This document shows, piece after piece, positions 18,748 through 28,153 of a stretch of 64,000 bases of DNA. Positions within the stretch are counted from its first letter, which is position 1; each line of letters opens with the position of its first letter. This DNA comes from Allocoprococcus comes (GTDB lineage: Bacteria > Bacillota > Clostridia > Lachnospirales > Lachnospiraceae), in the NCBI RefSeq assembly GCF_013300725.1, contig NZ_JAAIMM010000012.1, forward strand, positions 32,668 through 96,667, given 5' to 3'. The translations under genes were made by a program, and so were the position numbers. Below the pieces are notes generated by a model. The model did not search any database, was not told the origin of the DNA, and saw only the letters and a program-made list of their open reading frames with translations.

Positions 18748-20835
18748 CTATTCTGCAACATCTTTGATGCTGAAGCTCAAACGTCCCATCTTGTCTTTTC
18801 CAAGGCAAACCACTTTGACGTGATCTCCGATAGAAAGAACATCTTCTACATGATCGATTCTCTGCTTAGCGATCTTGGAAATGTGTACCATTCCTTCTTT
18901 GCCCGGTGCAAATTCGATGAATGCGCCGAATTCTTTGATGCTTACAACATCACCTTCAAGAACCATTCCTGCCTCGAAGTCTGTTACGATGGTAGCGATC
19001 ATCTTTCTTGCCTGTTCCATGCTGTCTGCATCTACGCCACAGATAGATACACTTCCTTCGTCTGTGATATCAATCTTAACGCCTGTCTTTTCGATGATTG
19101 CGTTGATGGTCTTTCCTCTCTGACCTACAACTTCACCGATCTTAGCCGGATCAATGTTCATCTGGATGATCTTCGGTGCATACTTGCCAACCTGTGCTCT
19201 TGGCTCAGCGATTGTCTTAGCCATAACTTCATCCAGGATGTAAAGTCTTGCTTTTCTTGTACGCGCAATTGCTTCTTCGATGATCGGTCTTGTCAGTCCA
19301 TGGATCTTGATATCCATCTGGATCGCTGTGATACCTTTGTGTGTACCTGCTACCTTAAAGTCCATATCTCCGAAGAAATCTTCCAGTCCCTGGATATCTG
19401 TAAGTACCAGATAATCATCATCAGTAGCACCTGTTACCAGACCACATGAGATACCTGCAACTGCAGATTTGATCGGTACACCGGCTGCCATAAGTGACAT
19501 AGAAGATGCACACACACTTGCCTGAGATGTAGAACCGTTGGATTCAAATGTCTCAGATACAGTACGGATCGCATACGGGAATTCTTCCTCTGACGGAAGT
19601 ACCGGTACGAGTGCTCTCTCTGCAAGTGCTCCGTGTCCGATCTCACGACGTCCCGGTCCTCTTGAAGGTCTTGTCTCACCTACAGAGTATGACGGGAAGT
19701 TGTAGTGGTGCATATATCTCTTGGATGTTTCTGCTTCATCAAGTCCATCTACTTTCTGTGCTTCAGAAAGTGGTGCCAGAGTTGTAATCGTACAGATCTG
19801 TGTCTGTCCACGAGTGAACATTGCAGAACCATGTACTCTCGGGATCAGGTCAACTTCTGCAGCCAGCGGACGGATCTGTTCGATCTCACGACCATCCGGA
19901 CGTTTATGATCTTTCAGGATCATCTTGCGGACAACTTTCTTCTGATACTGATATACAGCTTCACCAAGTTTGGCAAGCCATTCTTCATTGTCGGCAAAAG
20001 CTTCTTCCAGCTTTTCTGTGATCTTGCGGATGTTCTCTTCTCTTGTCTGCTTGTCATCTGTAAATACAGCAACTTCCATCTCTTCCGGAGTTACAACCTC
20101 CTGGATTGCTGCGAAAAGTTCTTCCGGTACAGCAAAGCTTACATAGTCATGTTTTGGTTTTCCGCATTCTGCAACGATCTGGTCGATGAATGCGATGACT
20201 TTCTGGTTCACTTCATGTGCTGCAAAAATAGCTTCGATCATCTTATCTTCCGGTACTTCATTTGCTCCTGCTTCGATCATGATAACCTTTTCTTTTGTAG
20301 AAGCAACTGTAAGTGCAAGATCTGATTTTTCTTTCTGCTCTGCGGTTGGGTTGAATACCAGTTCTCCGTCAACAAGTCCTACCTGGGTAGAAGCTGTCGG
20401 TCCGTCAAACGGGATATCCGAAATAGCGGTTGCGATTGCTGATCCAAGCATAGCAGTAAGCTCCGGTGAGCAGTCCTGTTCAACAGAAAGAACCAGGTTC
20501 TCCAAAGTTACATCATTTCTGTAATCTTTCGGGAAAAGCGGTCTCATCGGACGGTCGATCACACGGCAGGTAAGAACAGCATTTTCAGATGCTTTTCCTT
20601 CCCTCTTGTTGAATCCTCCCGGGATCTTTCCTACTGCGTAAAGCTTTTCATTGTATTCAACACTGAGTGGGAAGAAATCAATTCCTTCTCTTGGTTTGTC
20701 GGATGCAGTTGCTGTCGAAAGTACAACTGTATCACCATAATGCATAAGTACTGCGCCGTTCGCCTGTTTGGCAACTCTTCCAATATCTACGCGGAGTGTA
20801 CGGCCTGCAAGTTCCATTTCAAACTTTTTGTACAT
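18748..20835 (-). CDS. pnp: Polyribonucleotide nucleotidyltransferase (PNPase)
   Basis: 695 residues: two RNase PH domains (about 10-225 and 310-540), a KH domain (KIGEVVGQRGKTINAI) and a C-terminal S1 domain (GDVVSIKEFGAFIEF). It degrades RNA 3' to 5' with phosphate. The frame is open 38 codons further, but the ATG at 20835 has AAGGAG and gives the standard start MYKKFEMELAGR. It follows rpsO, as in many bacteria, but has its own promoter and a strong leader hairpin. Confidence 0.97.
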   Translation of the reverse strand: MYKKFEMELAGRTLRVDIGRVAKQANGAVLMHYGDTVVLSTATASDKPREGIDFFPLSVEYNEKLYAVGKIPGGFNKREGKASENAVLTCRVIDRPMRPLFPKDYRNDVTLENLVLSVEQDCSPELTAMLGSAIATAISDIPFDGPTASTQVGLVDGELVFNPTAEQKEKSDLALTVASTKEKVIMIEAGANEVPEDKMIEAIFAAHEVNQKVIAFIDQIVAECGKPKHDYVSFAVPEELFAAIQEVVTPEEMEVAVFTDDKQTREENIRKITEKLEEAFADNEEWLAKLGEAVYQYQKKVVRKMILKDHKRPDGREIEQIRPLAAEVDLIPRVHGSAMFTRGQTQICTITTLAPLSEAQKVDGLDEAETSKRYMHHYNFPSYSVGETRPSRGPGRREIGHGALAERALVPVLPSEEEFPYAIRTVSETFESNGSTSQASVCASSMSLMAAGVPIKSAVAGISCGLVTGATDDDYLVLTDIQGLEDFFGDMDFKVAGTHKGITAIQMDIKIHGLTRPIIEEAIARTRKARLYILDEVMAKTIAEPRAQVGKYAPKIIQMNIDPAKIGEVVGQRGKTINAIIEKTGVKIDITDEGSVSICGVDADSMEQARKMIATIVTDFEAGMVLEGDVVSIKEFGAFIEFAPGKEGMVHISKIAKQRIDHVEDVLSIGDHVKVVCLGKDKMGRLSFSIKDVAE

Positions 20836-20877
20836 AAATGTTCTCCTTCTTAATCTGTTTATCTGACGGGTAAAATC

Positions 20878-20931
20878 TCCGAAACTACTGAAAAATACAC
20901 TTCTCAAAATATACTTTTCAGTGGTCTCGGA
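20878..20931 (-). promoter_or_regulatory. Stable hairpin in the pnp 5' leader
   Basis: A 17-base stem (20878-20894 with 20915-20931) encloses a 20-base AT-rich loop. On the minus strand both non-Watson-Crick positions are G-U pairs, so the RNA stem is unbroken. It starts roughly 20 bases after the predicted transcription start. In E. coli a comparable leader duplex is cut by RNase III and then used by PNPase for autoregulation; the same role here is inferred. Confidence 0.6.
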
Positions 20932-20957
20932 CACAATCTCTACCCACAATCTTTTGT

Positions 20958-20986
20958 ATTATATCATATCCTTACATCTCTTGCAA
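20958..20986 (-). promoter_or_regulatory. Sigma-A promoter of pnp
   Basis: Minus-strand TTGCAA, 17 bases, TATAAT, giving a leader of about 115 bases before the pnp ATG. Confidence 0.8.
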
Positions 20987-21113
20987 GATTCTATATAACT
21001 AACTTTAGAATGGGGCAAAACGCGGGTTACTGGTCACTCCCGTGTTAATCACTATGCTGATTGGCATGGAGGATGCACGTTGTACCGGTTCGGCTCATTG
21101 TTTGCGAAAACAA

Positions 21114-21155
21114 ACAGGGAGCGAAGACATCCATCCGATGCCTTTCGCTCCCTGT
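21114..21155 (-). terminator. Hairpin terminator after rpsO
   Basis: Twelve-base arms ACAGGGAGCGAA / TTCGCTCCCTGT around an 18-base loop, followed on the minus strand by TTGTTTTCG. The U-tract is interrupted, so termination may be incomplete and allow some rpsO-pnp readthrough. Confidence 0.65.
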
Positions 21156-21166
21156 AAAAATATGTC

Positions 21167-21433
21167 TTACTTTCTTAAACCTAATCTTTCGATCAGTGAA
21201 CGATATCTTTCAATGTCATTCTTCTTAAGGTATGCAAGAAGTCCTCTTCTCTGTCCAACCATCTTAAGAAGTCCTCTTCTTGAGTGATGATCCTTCGGAT
21301 TAGCTTTGAAGTGATCTGTAAGATCATTGATTCTAGCTGTCAGAAGAGCTACCTGTACTTCCGGAGATCCTGTATCTCCTTCTGTTCTTCCATATTCTTT
21401 GATAATCTGTTCTTTCATTTCTTTTGTGATCAT
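21167..21433 (-). CDS. rpsO: 30S ribosomal protein S15
   Basis: 88 residues with the conserved S15 core: [20 protein letters not shown], then [20 protein letters not shown] and ending [12 protein letters not shown]. It binds the central domain of 16S rRNA early in assembly. A perfect AGGAGG precedes the ATG. It is followed by pnp, the classic rpsO-pnp arrangement. Confidence 0.98.
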   Translation of the reverse strand: MITKEMKEQIIKEYGRTEGDTGSPEVQVALLTARINDLTDHFKANPKDHHSRRGLLKMVGQRRGLLAYLKKNDIERYRSLIERLGLRK

Positions 21434-21520
21434 TTGTCACTACCTCCTAAATATACTGTTAATTGCCTGATATTAAGCAGTGGTTGGAGAATCCATCTGC
21501 CGAACATCGGTTTTTCATAC
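21434..21520 (-). promoter_or_regulatory. Candidate S15 autoregulatory leader
   Basis: The roughly 85-base rpsO leader holds competing pairings. CACTGC (minus strand, 21482-21477) can pair with GTAGTG (21443-21438), which abuts the AGGAGG site at 21448-21443. The same CTGC can instead pair with an upstream GCAG to close another hairpin. A CCGA/TCGG hairpin lies at the 5' end. This resembles the switchable structures of known S15 leaders, but no named Rfam class is claimed. Confidence 0.4.
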
Positions 21521-21526
21521 TTGCCT

Positions 21527-21555
21527 AGTGTACCATATGCCCCGGATCCTGTCAA
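21527..21555 (-). promoter_or_regulatory. Sigma-A promoter of rpsO
   Basis: Minus-strand TTGACA (perfect -35), 17 bases, TACACT. Confidence 0.8.
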
Positions 21556-21556
21556 G

Positions 21557-21603
21557 CAGGTTTTTCTGCATCTGGCAGGTTTTTCTGCATCTGGCAGGTT
21601 TTC
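21557..21603. repeat. Tandem 19-base repeat upstream of rpsO
   Basis: The unit CAGGTTTTTCTGCATCTGG occurs twice head to tail (21557-21575, 21576-21594), followed by nine bases of a third copy. It abuts the rpsO -35 box, so it could affect promoter activity, or be a chance duplication. Confidence 0.75.
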
Positions 21604-21687
21604 ATAGTTACTGTTCACAGTATCTGTGACCAGCAACGCAGGCCGCCTGTAAATGACCGCATTTCCTGAGCTTTTTCACCGGCTCTG

Positions 21688-22620
21688 TTATTTCTTATGA
21701 TGATAACGGAAAAATTCTTTTGCGTAAGCAATATCCTGATCAATCTGCGCCTTCATTGTTTCTACCGATTCAAACTTCTGCTCCGGTCTTTTAAAATGAT
21801 AAAGCTGAATTTCTACGTCTTTTTCGTATGCATTACCGCTATAATCAAAAAGATTGCTCTCGATCAGCATACGTTTATCACTTGATACCGTCGGTTTGAA
21901 TCCAACATTTCCGATACCATTATACCAAATTCCGTCAATCTTCACGCTGTCCAGATAAACTCCGTTCGGTGGAAGGAGCTTATCTTTAGCCGGATGCACA
22001 TTAAGAGTCGGAAATCCCAGTTTTCTGCCAAGCTGCTGTCCATACTCTACTTTCCCCCGTACAGTATATGCATATCCAAGCATATCATTCACCGCTTCCA
22101 TGTTACCTTTGCGAAGTTCTTCACGAACATAGCTGCTGCTGATTTCCCTGTCTCCATACATCTCTTTTTCAATCACAAAAAGTTCATATCCATACACACC
22201 CGCATATTCTGCAAGCATTTTTGCATCGCCACGCTTGTCATGCCCAAAGTGGAAATCCGTTCCGATCACAATATACCGGGCATGAATTTTTTCAATCAGG
22301 ATCTTCCTGATGAAATCCTCTGCCGACATACTTGTGACATCTTCGGAAAACGGGCATTCCAGCAGTACATCTACTTTCCCGTCCAGAAGACATCTGCGCT
22401 CCTCATTGGACATGATCCCTTCTCTTGATTTTCCAAGCTTTTCATAAAGCGGATTCATATCAAATGCAAACACAACAGAACGAACGCCTTTTTTCGCCTT
22501 CAGCTGACATACTTTTTTGATCAGCTTCTGATGTCCTCTGTGAACTCCATCAAATTTACCGAGTGTGATTGCTGCCTCTCTGGAATCCTGATAGGCTTCC
22601 AGACCTCTGATATAGTCCAT
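21688..22620 (-). CDS. ribF: Bifunctional riboflavin kinase/FAD synthetase
   Basis: 310 residues. The N-terminal FMN adenylyltransferase domain has GKFDGVHRGHQKLI (about 22-35) and the C-terminal riboflavin kinase domain has RKLGFPTLNV and NGVYLDSVKIDG. It makes FMN and FAD from riboflavin. It ends the nusA-infB operon directly after truB, a common Firmicute arrangement. No convincing terminator follows; only a short TCACAG/CTGTGA hairpin near 21620 is visible. Confidence 0.95.
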   Translation of the reverse strand: MDYIRGLEAYQDSREAAITLGKFDGVHRGHQKLIKKVCQLKAKKGVRSVVFAFDMNPLYEKLGKSREGIMSNEERRCLLDGKVDVLLECPFSEDVTSMSAEDFIRKILIEKIHARYIVIGTDFHFGHDKRGDAKMLAEYAGVYGYELFVIEKEMYGDREISSSYVREELRKGNMEAVNDMLGYAYTVRGKVEYGQQLGRKLGFPTLNVHPAKDKLLPPNGVYLDSVKIDGIWYNGIGNVGFKPTVSSDKRMLIESNLFDYSGNAYEKDVEIQLYHFKRPEQKFESVETMKAQIDQDIAYAKEFFRYHHKK

Positions 22621-22632
22621 GTTCTTTCCTCT

Positions 22633-23562
22633 TTAATTACTTTTTTCATTTCCATCAAAAAACATTTTAACAATCTTGAAGAGATCGTCTTTCCTGCAGT
22701 AACAGTAAATCGCAATAAACTGATGGGATTCATCGTACACACGGACTCTCTCTTCGTTCTCATACTCCTTTAATGCTGTTTCCTGTGAAATCTCTCTTCT
22801 TCTGAAACTATTCCCGTTCCGTACTGCCGCAGCCGTTTTCGGTGGCAGTACGACCTTTGCATACGCCGGAAACATTTCATCTATCGCGATGATCTTCTCC
22901 TCCAGAATCCCTTCTTTCTGAAGCTGTTCGATTTCACCGAGCCGGATACTGTCTTGAAGTTCAAACCGCTCTACACGTGTTCTCAAAAGCTCTTTCATGC
23001 ATCCGCCACAGCCAAGCTTCTGACCGATATCATGACACAGCGTACGGATATACGTTCCCTTTGAACAGGTCACTTCCAGTTTTACCTCCGGAAGACTGAT
23101 CTCCAGGATCCGGATCTCATGAATCGTGATTCTCCGTGCTTTCCGCTCTACTTCTTTGCCCTCTCTGGCAAGCTCATAAAGCTTTTTCCCGTTAACTTTG
23201 AGTGCCGAATACATCGGCGGAATCTGATCGTATTCCCCCTCAAAGCTGCGGATCACATTTTCCACTTTTTCATTGGTCAGATCTTCTGTACTGTGCTTTT
23301 CCAGAACCTGACCGGAAGTATCCTGTGTATCCGTCACCTGACCAAGAAGAAGAACCGCCTGATAGGTTTTATCTTTATCTGTCAGCAGGTCACAAAGCTT
23401 TGTTGCTTTTCCAAAGCAGACCGGAAGTACTCCTTCGGCATCCGGATCAAGGGTTCCGGTATGCCCGATCTTTTTCTGCTTTACGATCCCGCGCAGCTTT
23501 GCAACCACATCATGGGACGTATAACCTTTTTCTTTATATACATTCAGTACGCCATGTATCAT
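22633..23562 (-). CDS. truB: tRNA pseudouridine-55 synthase
   Basis: 309 residues. The catalytic aspartate lies in HTGTLDPDAEGVLPV (about 35-49), and the RNA-binding YSALKVNGKKLYELAR and TYIRTLCHDIG motifs follow. It makes pseudouridine 55 in the T-loop of tRNAs. The ATG overlaps the nrnA stop by four bases. Confidence 0.96.
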   Translation of the reverse strand: MIHGVLNVYKEKGYTSHDVVAKLRGIVKQKKIGHTGTLDPDAEGVLPVCFGKATKLCDLLTDKDKTYQAVLLLGQVTDTQDTSGQVLEKHSTEDLTNEKVENVIRSFEGEYDQIPPMYSALKVNGKKLYELAREGKEVERKARRITIHEIRILEISLPEVKLEVTCSKGTYIRTLCHDIGQKLGCGGCMKELLRTRVERFELQDSIRLGEIEQLQKEGILEEKIIAIDEMFPAYAKVVLPPKTAAAVRNGNSFRRREISQETALKEYENEERVRVYDESHQFIAIYCYCRKDDLFKIVKMFFDGNEKSN

Positions 23563-24530
23563 TCCGCTTCGCTCCCACTGTTAAACTGAAGTTCCAGTCT
23601 TCTTGCCAGATTGTTGATGATATCATGCGGTGTGGCAGTCATGGAGAATCCGGCTGCCCTTGCGTGTCCGCCGCCGCCAAAATAGCTTGCAACTACACTT
23701 ACATCTATCTTTTCACTGGATCGCAGACTTACCTTAAAGGTTCCATGTTCAAGCTCATACATAAAAATTGCAACATCGATATCTTTTGTGAGTTTCAGCT
23801 GGCTTACGATTCCATCCAGATGTTTCGCTTTTACCTGGTAGAAATCCATCTCTTCTTTTGTGACGTAAGATACAATACATCTTCCGTCCATAAAAAGAAA
23901 GCTTTCCAGCAATGCTCGCCCCAGAACCTGGTTCTGTGCATAGGTCTTTTCATCAAAAGTCTCTGTAATGATCTTTGTAAAATCAATCCCTTTTTCCATC
24001 AGTGATGCTGCCGCGCGCATGGTCGACGGATGGGTACAGGAATAACGGAACACACCGGTATCATGCACCATTCCCGTGTAAAGGCACTCGGCAGTCTCCA
24101 CAGACATCTTCCCATAATCCAGCAGATCGTAGATCAGCTCACTTGTCGAGCTTGCATCCGGCATGATATAGTTCTGGTCTGCAAAACTCTGGTTGCTCAC
24201 ATGATGATCTACGCAGAATCTTACTGCCGCTTTTTTGAAAAGAACTGCTGAAAATCCAAGTCTTCCTATATCCCCGCAATCCAGTGCGATAAACAGATCA
24301 TAGGTTTTTTCTTCCGTCACTTCATGCCGGATCTTATCTGTATTTTTCATGAACTTCAGTGTATTCGGAAGCTCTTCCAGATAAACATCAATCTCTTTTT
24401 CAGGAAAATTCTCTCTGACATAGTTATACAATCCCATGCAGGAACCTGCGCAGTCCCCGTCCGGGCGGACATGTCCGCCCAGTGCGATCGTCCCGGCTTT
24501 TGAAATTGCATCTAATAACATACTAATCAT
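23559..24530 (-). CDS. nrnA: DHH phosphoesterase NrnA (nanoRNase / pAp phosphatase)
   Basis: 323 residues. DHH domain motifs are visible: GHVRPDGDCAGS (metal site), ALDCGD and CVDHHVSN. The C-terminal DHHA1 domain ends with GGGGHARAAGF. It degrades short oligoribonucleotides and 3'-phosphoadenosine 5'-phosphate, replacing Orn in Firmicutes. It overlaps both neighbours by a few bases in the rbfA-nrnA-truB order. Confidence 0.95.
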   Translation of the reverse strand: MISMLLDAISKAGTIALGGHVRPDGDCAGSCMGLYNYVRENFPEKEIDVYLEELPNTLKFMKNTDKIRHEVTEEKTYDLFIALDCGDIGRLGFSAVLFKKAAVRFCVDHHVSNQSFADQNYIMPDASSTSELIYDLLDYGKMSVETAECLYTGMVHDTGVFRYSCTHPSTMRAAASLMEKGIDFTKIITETFDEKTYAQNQVLGRALLESFLFMDGRCIVSYVTKEEMDFYQVKAKHLDGIVSQLKLTKDIDVAIFMYELEHGTFKVSLRSSEKIDVSVVASYFGGGGHARAAGFSMTATPHDIINNLARRLELQFNSGSEAE

Positions 24531-24894
24531 CCTCTTCCCGTAAATCTCTGGTTACATCATCAATTTTCTTTGACATCCGGACACCATATTCAATGGACTG
24601 ATCCAGTACGAACTTGATCTCCGGTGTGTTACGCATATTCAGTGTATGAGCAAGTTCGCGGCGGATATAGCCTTCTGCGCTCTGTAATCCCTTCAGGGTA
24701 TCAGCCTGGGCTTTTTCATCGCCCAGGACACTGATATATGCTTTGCAGGTTTTAAGATCCGGAGCAACCTCTACCGCTACAACCGAAGTCATCGGTGCAA
24801 CACGCGGATCCTTGATTCCTCCGCGCAGAATAGTACTCAGTTCACGCTGTACCTCTGCGTTTACTCTTGTATTCTTAATGCTGTTTTTTCTCAT
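24523..24894 (-). CDS. rbfA: Ribosome-binding factor A
   Basis: 123 residues with the KH-like RbfA fold: INAEVQRELSTIL-like N-terminus (here NTRVNAEVQRELSTILRGGI), DLKTCKAYISVLG and the C-terminal PEIKFVLDQSIEYGVRM. It assists maturation of the 16S 5' end, important in the cold. It lies between infB and nrnA. Confidence 0.96.
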   Translation of the reverse strand: MRKNSIKNTRVNAEVQRELSTILRGGIKDPRVAPMTSVVAVEVAPDLKTCKAYISVLGDEKAQADTLKGLQSAEGYIRRELAHTLNMRNTPEIKFVLDQSIEYGVRMSKKIDDVTRDLREEDD

Positions 24895-24907
24895 TTTCTA
24901 CCCTTCT

Positions 24908-27532
24908 TTATCTAGGAACTTCCACCATCTTGAATGCTTCTACCTGGTCTCCTTCTTTGACATCGTTGAAACGTTCAAATACGAAACCACATTCATATCC
25001 GGCTTTAACTTCCTTCACATCATCTTTGAAACGCTTTAATGAAGCAAGCTTACCATCGTAGATCACAACGCCGTCACGGACGATTCTTGCCTGGCAGTCA
25101 CGTTCAAATGTACCGTCAAGGACATAAGATCCTGCAATTGTTCCGACTCCGGAAGCCTTGAATGTCTGACGTACTTCGGCATGACCAAGTACCTTTTCTT
25201 CAAATACAGGCTCAAGCATACCCTTCATGGCTGCTTCAACATCTTCGATCGCATTGTAGATGACACGGTACAGTCTCACGTCAACGCCTTCACGTTCTGC
25301 TGTTTCTTTTGCAGTTGCATCCGGACGTACATTGAATCCGATAATGATCGCATTGGATGCTGCAGCAAGTGTAACGTCAGATTCGTTGATCGCACCAACA
25401 CCACCATGGATGATCTTGACAACGACTTCTTCATTGGAAAGTTTGACAAGGCTCTGCTTGATTGCTTCTACAGATCCCTGTACGTCTGCTTTTACAACGA
25501 TTCCAAGTTCTTTTAAGTTACCTTCCTGGATCTGGTTGAACAGATCATCCAGGGACATCTTGGACTTGGTTTCTTCCAGTTTCTTGATCTTGTTCTGGCT
25601 GATGAATGTCTCTGCAAAGCTTCTTGCATCTTTATCATTCTTGCAGCCAACAAATACTTCACCTGCATTCGGCACATCATTAAGACCGAGGATCTCAACC
25701 GGCATAGAAGGACCTGCTTCTTTTACGCGGCGTCCCTGGTCATCCATCATGGCACGTACTTTACCATATGCAGAACCTGCTGCGATCGGATCTCCGACAC
25801 GGAGTGTACCCTTCTGTACCAGAACGGTTGCAACCGGTCCTTTTCCTTTGTCAAGCTCAGCCTCAATCACAAGACCTCTTGCACGGCGGTTCGGATTTGC
25901 TTTCAGTTCCATCACTTCTGCGGTAAGAAGAACCATTTCCAGAAGCTCTTTGATACCTTCCCCTGTATGAGCAGATACCGGTACACAGATGGTGCTTCCG
26001 CCCCAGTCTTCCGGAATCAGTTCATATTCGGTAAGTTCCTGTTTTACACGGTCGATATTGGCACTTGGCTTGTCGATCTTGTTGATCGCAACTACGATCT
26101 CGATTCCTGCTGCCTTCGCATGGTTGATCGCTTCTACTGTCTGCGGCATAACACCGTCATCTGCTGCAACAACCAGGATTGCAATATCGGTAGAATTTGC
26201 ACCACGCATACGCATTGCGGTAAATGCTTCATGTCCCGGTGTATCGAGGAAGGTGATTTTCTCACCGTTGATTTCTACAACCGAAGCACCGATATGCTGT
26301 GTGATTCCACCTGCTTCTCCTGCGATGACGTGTGTGTCACGGATTTTGTCAAGAAGAGAAGTTTTACCGTGGTCAACGTGTCCCATAACGCAGACTACTG
26401 GCGGACGTTTCTTCATTTTCTTTTCGTCTTCTTCGTCTTCTTTCAGAAGTTCTTCGATCACATCGACTACTTCTTCTTTTTCACAAAGCACGTCGAATTC
26501 CAGAGCGATTTCTTCAGCCATCTCATAATCAATTTCCTGGTTGACGGTTACAATCTTGCCCTGCATGAAGAGTTTCTTTACGATTACGGATGGCTGGATC
26601 TTCATAGCATCTGCCAGTTCCTGGATTGTAAGTACTTCCGGAATTGTGATCTGCTTGATCTGCTCTTCCACAACTTCTTTCTTCGGCTGCGGTTTTACCA
26701 TTTTCGGCTGAGCGTTATTGTTTTTGCCCTTTTTGCCTTTCTGCAGTCTGTCTTCGTTCTCTTCATTTCTGTTGTATTCTTTTTTCTTGTGCGCATCTTT
26801 TGGTTTGTTGCGGCTTGGTTTCTGTTCTGCGATTGCAGGTGCCGGAATAGACGGGCTGGATTTTCTTCTGTCGTCACGGCGTCCGCCATCACGCATCTCT
26901 CTTCCGTCTCTGTTATCACGGTTATCTCTTCTGTCTCCGCGGTTCTGGAATCCGCCATCTCTTCTTCCATCACCCGGGCGTCCCTGTCTCTGATCCTGAC
27001 CGTTTCTTGGTCCGTTTGGATTTCTGCGCTGTCTGTTGTCGCGGTTTTCTCCCTGCGGACGATCCTGTCTGTTTCCGTTCTGCGGGCGTCCCTGGCCATT
27101 TCCATTACCCTGCGGGCGTTCCTGTCTGTTTCCGTTCTGCGGACGTCCCTGGCCATTTCCATTACCCTGCGGGCGTCCCTGGCTGTTACCATTCTGTGGA
27201 CGTTCCTGTCTGTTTCCATTACCCTGTGAGCGTCCCTGGCCATTTCCATTGCCCTGCGGGCGCTGTCCGTTTCGACTGCCCTGCGGGCGTCCCTGGCCAT
27301 TACGGCCTCTTCCGCCGCCCTGTGAGTTCTGCGGTCTGAAAACCTGCACAATATTTTTCTTCTTCGGTGTATCTTCAGAAGCTTTTTCACCTTTTACTGC
27401 ATCAATCTGTTCATCTGAAAGTGTACTCATATGACTTGCCACCTCAATTCCTTTGTCTTTTAATATAGAGAGTATTTCTTTGTTTGTCTTATTCATCTGT
27501 TCTGCCAGTTCATATACTCTTAATTTTGCCAT
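24908..27532 (-). CDS. infB: Translation initiation factor IF-2
   Basis: 874 residues. The N-terminal IF2N domain (1-50) is followed by a low-complexity G/N/Q/R-rich segment (about 70-225), a second IF2N-type domain (about 290-345, [20 protein letters not shown]), the GTPase domain (G1 [10 protein letters not shown]3 DTPGHEAF, G4 NKID) and the C-terminal initiator-tRNA-binding domains. It loads fMet-tRNA on the 30S subunit. The low-complexity part is much more repetitive than usual and is encoded by DNA repeats. Confidence 0.97.
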   Translation of the reverse strand: MAKLRVYELAEQMNKTNKEILSILKDKGIEVASHMSTLSDEQIDAVKGEKASEDTPKKKNIVQVFRPQNSQGGGRGRNGQGRPQGSRNGQRPQGNGNGQGRSQGNGNRQERPQNGNSQGRPQGNGNGQGRPQNGNRQERPQGNGNGQGRPQNGNRQDRPQGENRDNRQRRNPNGPRNGQDQRQGRPGDGRRDGGFQNRGDRRDNRDNRDGREMRDGGRRDDRRKSSPSIPAPAIAEQKPSRNKPKDAHKKKEYNRNEENEDRLQKGKKGKNNNAQPKMVKPQPKKEVVEEQIKQITIPEVLTIQELADAMKIQPSVIVKKLFMQGKIVTVNQEIDYEMAEEIALEFDVLCEKEEVVDVIEELLKEDEEDEKKMKKRPPVVCVMGHVDHGKTSLLDKIRDTHVIAGEAGGITQHIGASVVEINGEKITFLDTPGHEAFTAMRMRGANSTDIAILVVAADDGVMPQTVEAINHAKAAGIEIVVAINKIDKPSANIDRVKQELTEYELIPEDWGGSTICVPVSAHTGEGIKELLEMVLLTAEVMELKANPNRRARGLVIEAELDKGKGPVATVLVQKGTLRVGDPIAAGSAYGKVRAMMDDQGRRVKEAGPSMPVEILGLNDVPNAGEVFVGCKNDKDARSFAETFISQNKIKKLEETKSKMSLDDLFNQIQEGNLKELGIVVKADVQGSVEAIKQSLVKLSNEEVVVKIIHGGVGAINESDVTLAAASNAIIIGFNVRPDATAKETAEREGVDVRLYRVIYNAIEDVEAAMKGMLEPVFEEKVLGHAEVRQTFKASGVGTIAGSYVLDGTFERDCQARIVRDGVVIYDGKLASLKRFKDDVKEVKAGYECGFVFERFNDVKEGDQVEAFKMVEVPR
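26858..27325. repeat. Degenerate repeats encoding the IF-2 linker
   Basis: Within infB, reiterated codons for variations of [10 protein letters not shown] and NGNRQERPQ form tandem units of about 60 bases (clearest at 27060-27300), grading into an [15 protein letters not shown] part. The reading frame is kept throughout. Such tracts expand and contract by slippage. Confidence 0.8.
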
Positions 27533-27559
27533 AAATTTACCTCCTGTATACAGTTCCTG

Positions 27560-27868
27560 CTATCCTTCTTCCGTATCCAGATGTTTTCTGATTCCTTTTG
27601 CAAACCCTGCATCTGTTACTGCAAGCGAAGCGCGGAACTCTTTTCCCATCGCATGGCCCAGGGTATCTTTATCTTCAAAAAAGTATATTGGCACTTTATA
27701 AAAATCACACATGTTCTGAAATTTCTTTTTTGTATTGTCCGATGCGTCGTCTGCCACGATCACCAGATGCGCGCGTCCTTCCTTGACTTCTTTTTCTGTC
27801 ATGAATTCCCCGCTCTTTGTCTTGCCGGCTTTGGTCGCCAGACTGATCATCGATAATGCTCTATTCAT
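27560..27868 (-). CDS. L7Ae-family RNA-binding protein YlxQ
   Basis: 102 residues of the L7Ae/L30e fold: LSMISLATKAGKTKSGEF, HLVIVADDASDNTKKKFQN and LGHAMGKEFRASLAVTD. Such proteins bind kink-turn RNA; the exact target is not known. The ATG at 27868 overlaps the ylxR stop (ATGAATAG) and has GGAG upstream; a TTG two codons earlier is less likely. It belongs to the nusA-ylxR-ylxQ-infB order. Confidence 0.92.
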   Translation of the reverse strand: MNRALSMISLATKAGKTKSGEFMTEKEVKEGRAHLVIVADDASDNTKKKFQNMCDFYKVPIYFFEDKDTLGHAMGKEFRASLAVTDAGFAKGIRKHLDTEEG

Positions 27869-28139
27869 GTCCAAGCTGCTCCAGCTCCTTTTCCAGATTT
27901 TCGTATACCTCTTTTGGTATCGCCTGTTTGAAAGAACGTTCCAGTCCTTTATTCTTTATTGCTTCCTGCAAACATTTTCTGGAAAAGCACAGATATGCCC
28001 CACGCCCGTTCTTACGTCCGGTTGCGTCCAGAATGAATTCGCCTTCTGCTGTTTTCAGAACACGCAGCATTTCTTTTTTGTTCTTCATTTCCTGACATCC
28101 CACGCATTTACGCATCGGGACCTTTTTGGTCGTACTCAA
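27861..28139 (-). CDS. rnpM: YlxR/RnpM family RNA-binding protein
   Basis: 92 residues. The family signature MRKCVGCQEMKNKKEMLRV is near the N-terminus, followed by the conserved GRKNGRGAYLC block. The homologue in B. subtilis binds RNase P RNA (RnpM). The start appears to be TTG at 28139, with AGAGGTGA five bases upstream; the first ATG (28115) would remove eight residues and has a poorer site. It lies directly after nusA. Confidence 0.92.
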   Translation of the reverse strand: MSTTKKVPMRKCVGCQEMKNKKEMLRVLKTAEGEFILDATGRKNGRGAYLCFSRKCLQEAIKNKGLERSFKQAIPKEVYENLEKELEQLGHE

Positions 28140-28153
28140 ATAATCACCTCTGT

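Larger units (their letters stand above)
20836..21166. other. Intergenic region between pnp and rpsO
   Basis: 331 bases without a gene. It holds the pnp leader hairpin (20878-20931), the pnp promoter (20958-20986) and the rpsO terminator hairpin (21114-21155). The stretch 20990-21110 shows nothing else I can name. Confidence 0.7.

Noticed and set aside
21430..21636. A 68-codon minus-strand frame upstream of rpsO
   Set aside because: It covers the rpsO promoter, leader and tandem repeat and overlaps the rpsO start.
25967..27229. A 420-codon plus-strand frame opposite infB
   Set aside because: It is antisense to a certain IF-2 gene, has implausible Phe/Cys/His composition and results from the codon pattern of the repeats.
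27060..27300. A possible CRISPR array
   Set aside because: The repeats are tandem, degenerate and in frame with IF-2; there are no unique spacers or cas genes.
26695..27390. A 231-codon Arg/Met/Glu-rich minus-strand frame inside infB
   Set aside because: Alternative frame of the repeat tract; low-complexity artefact.
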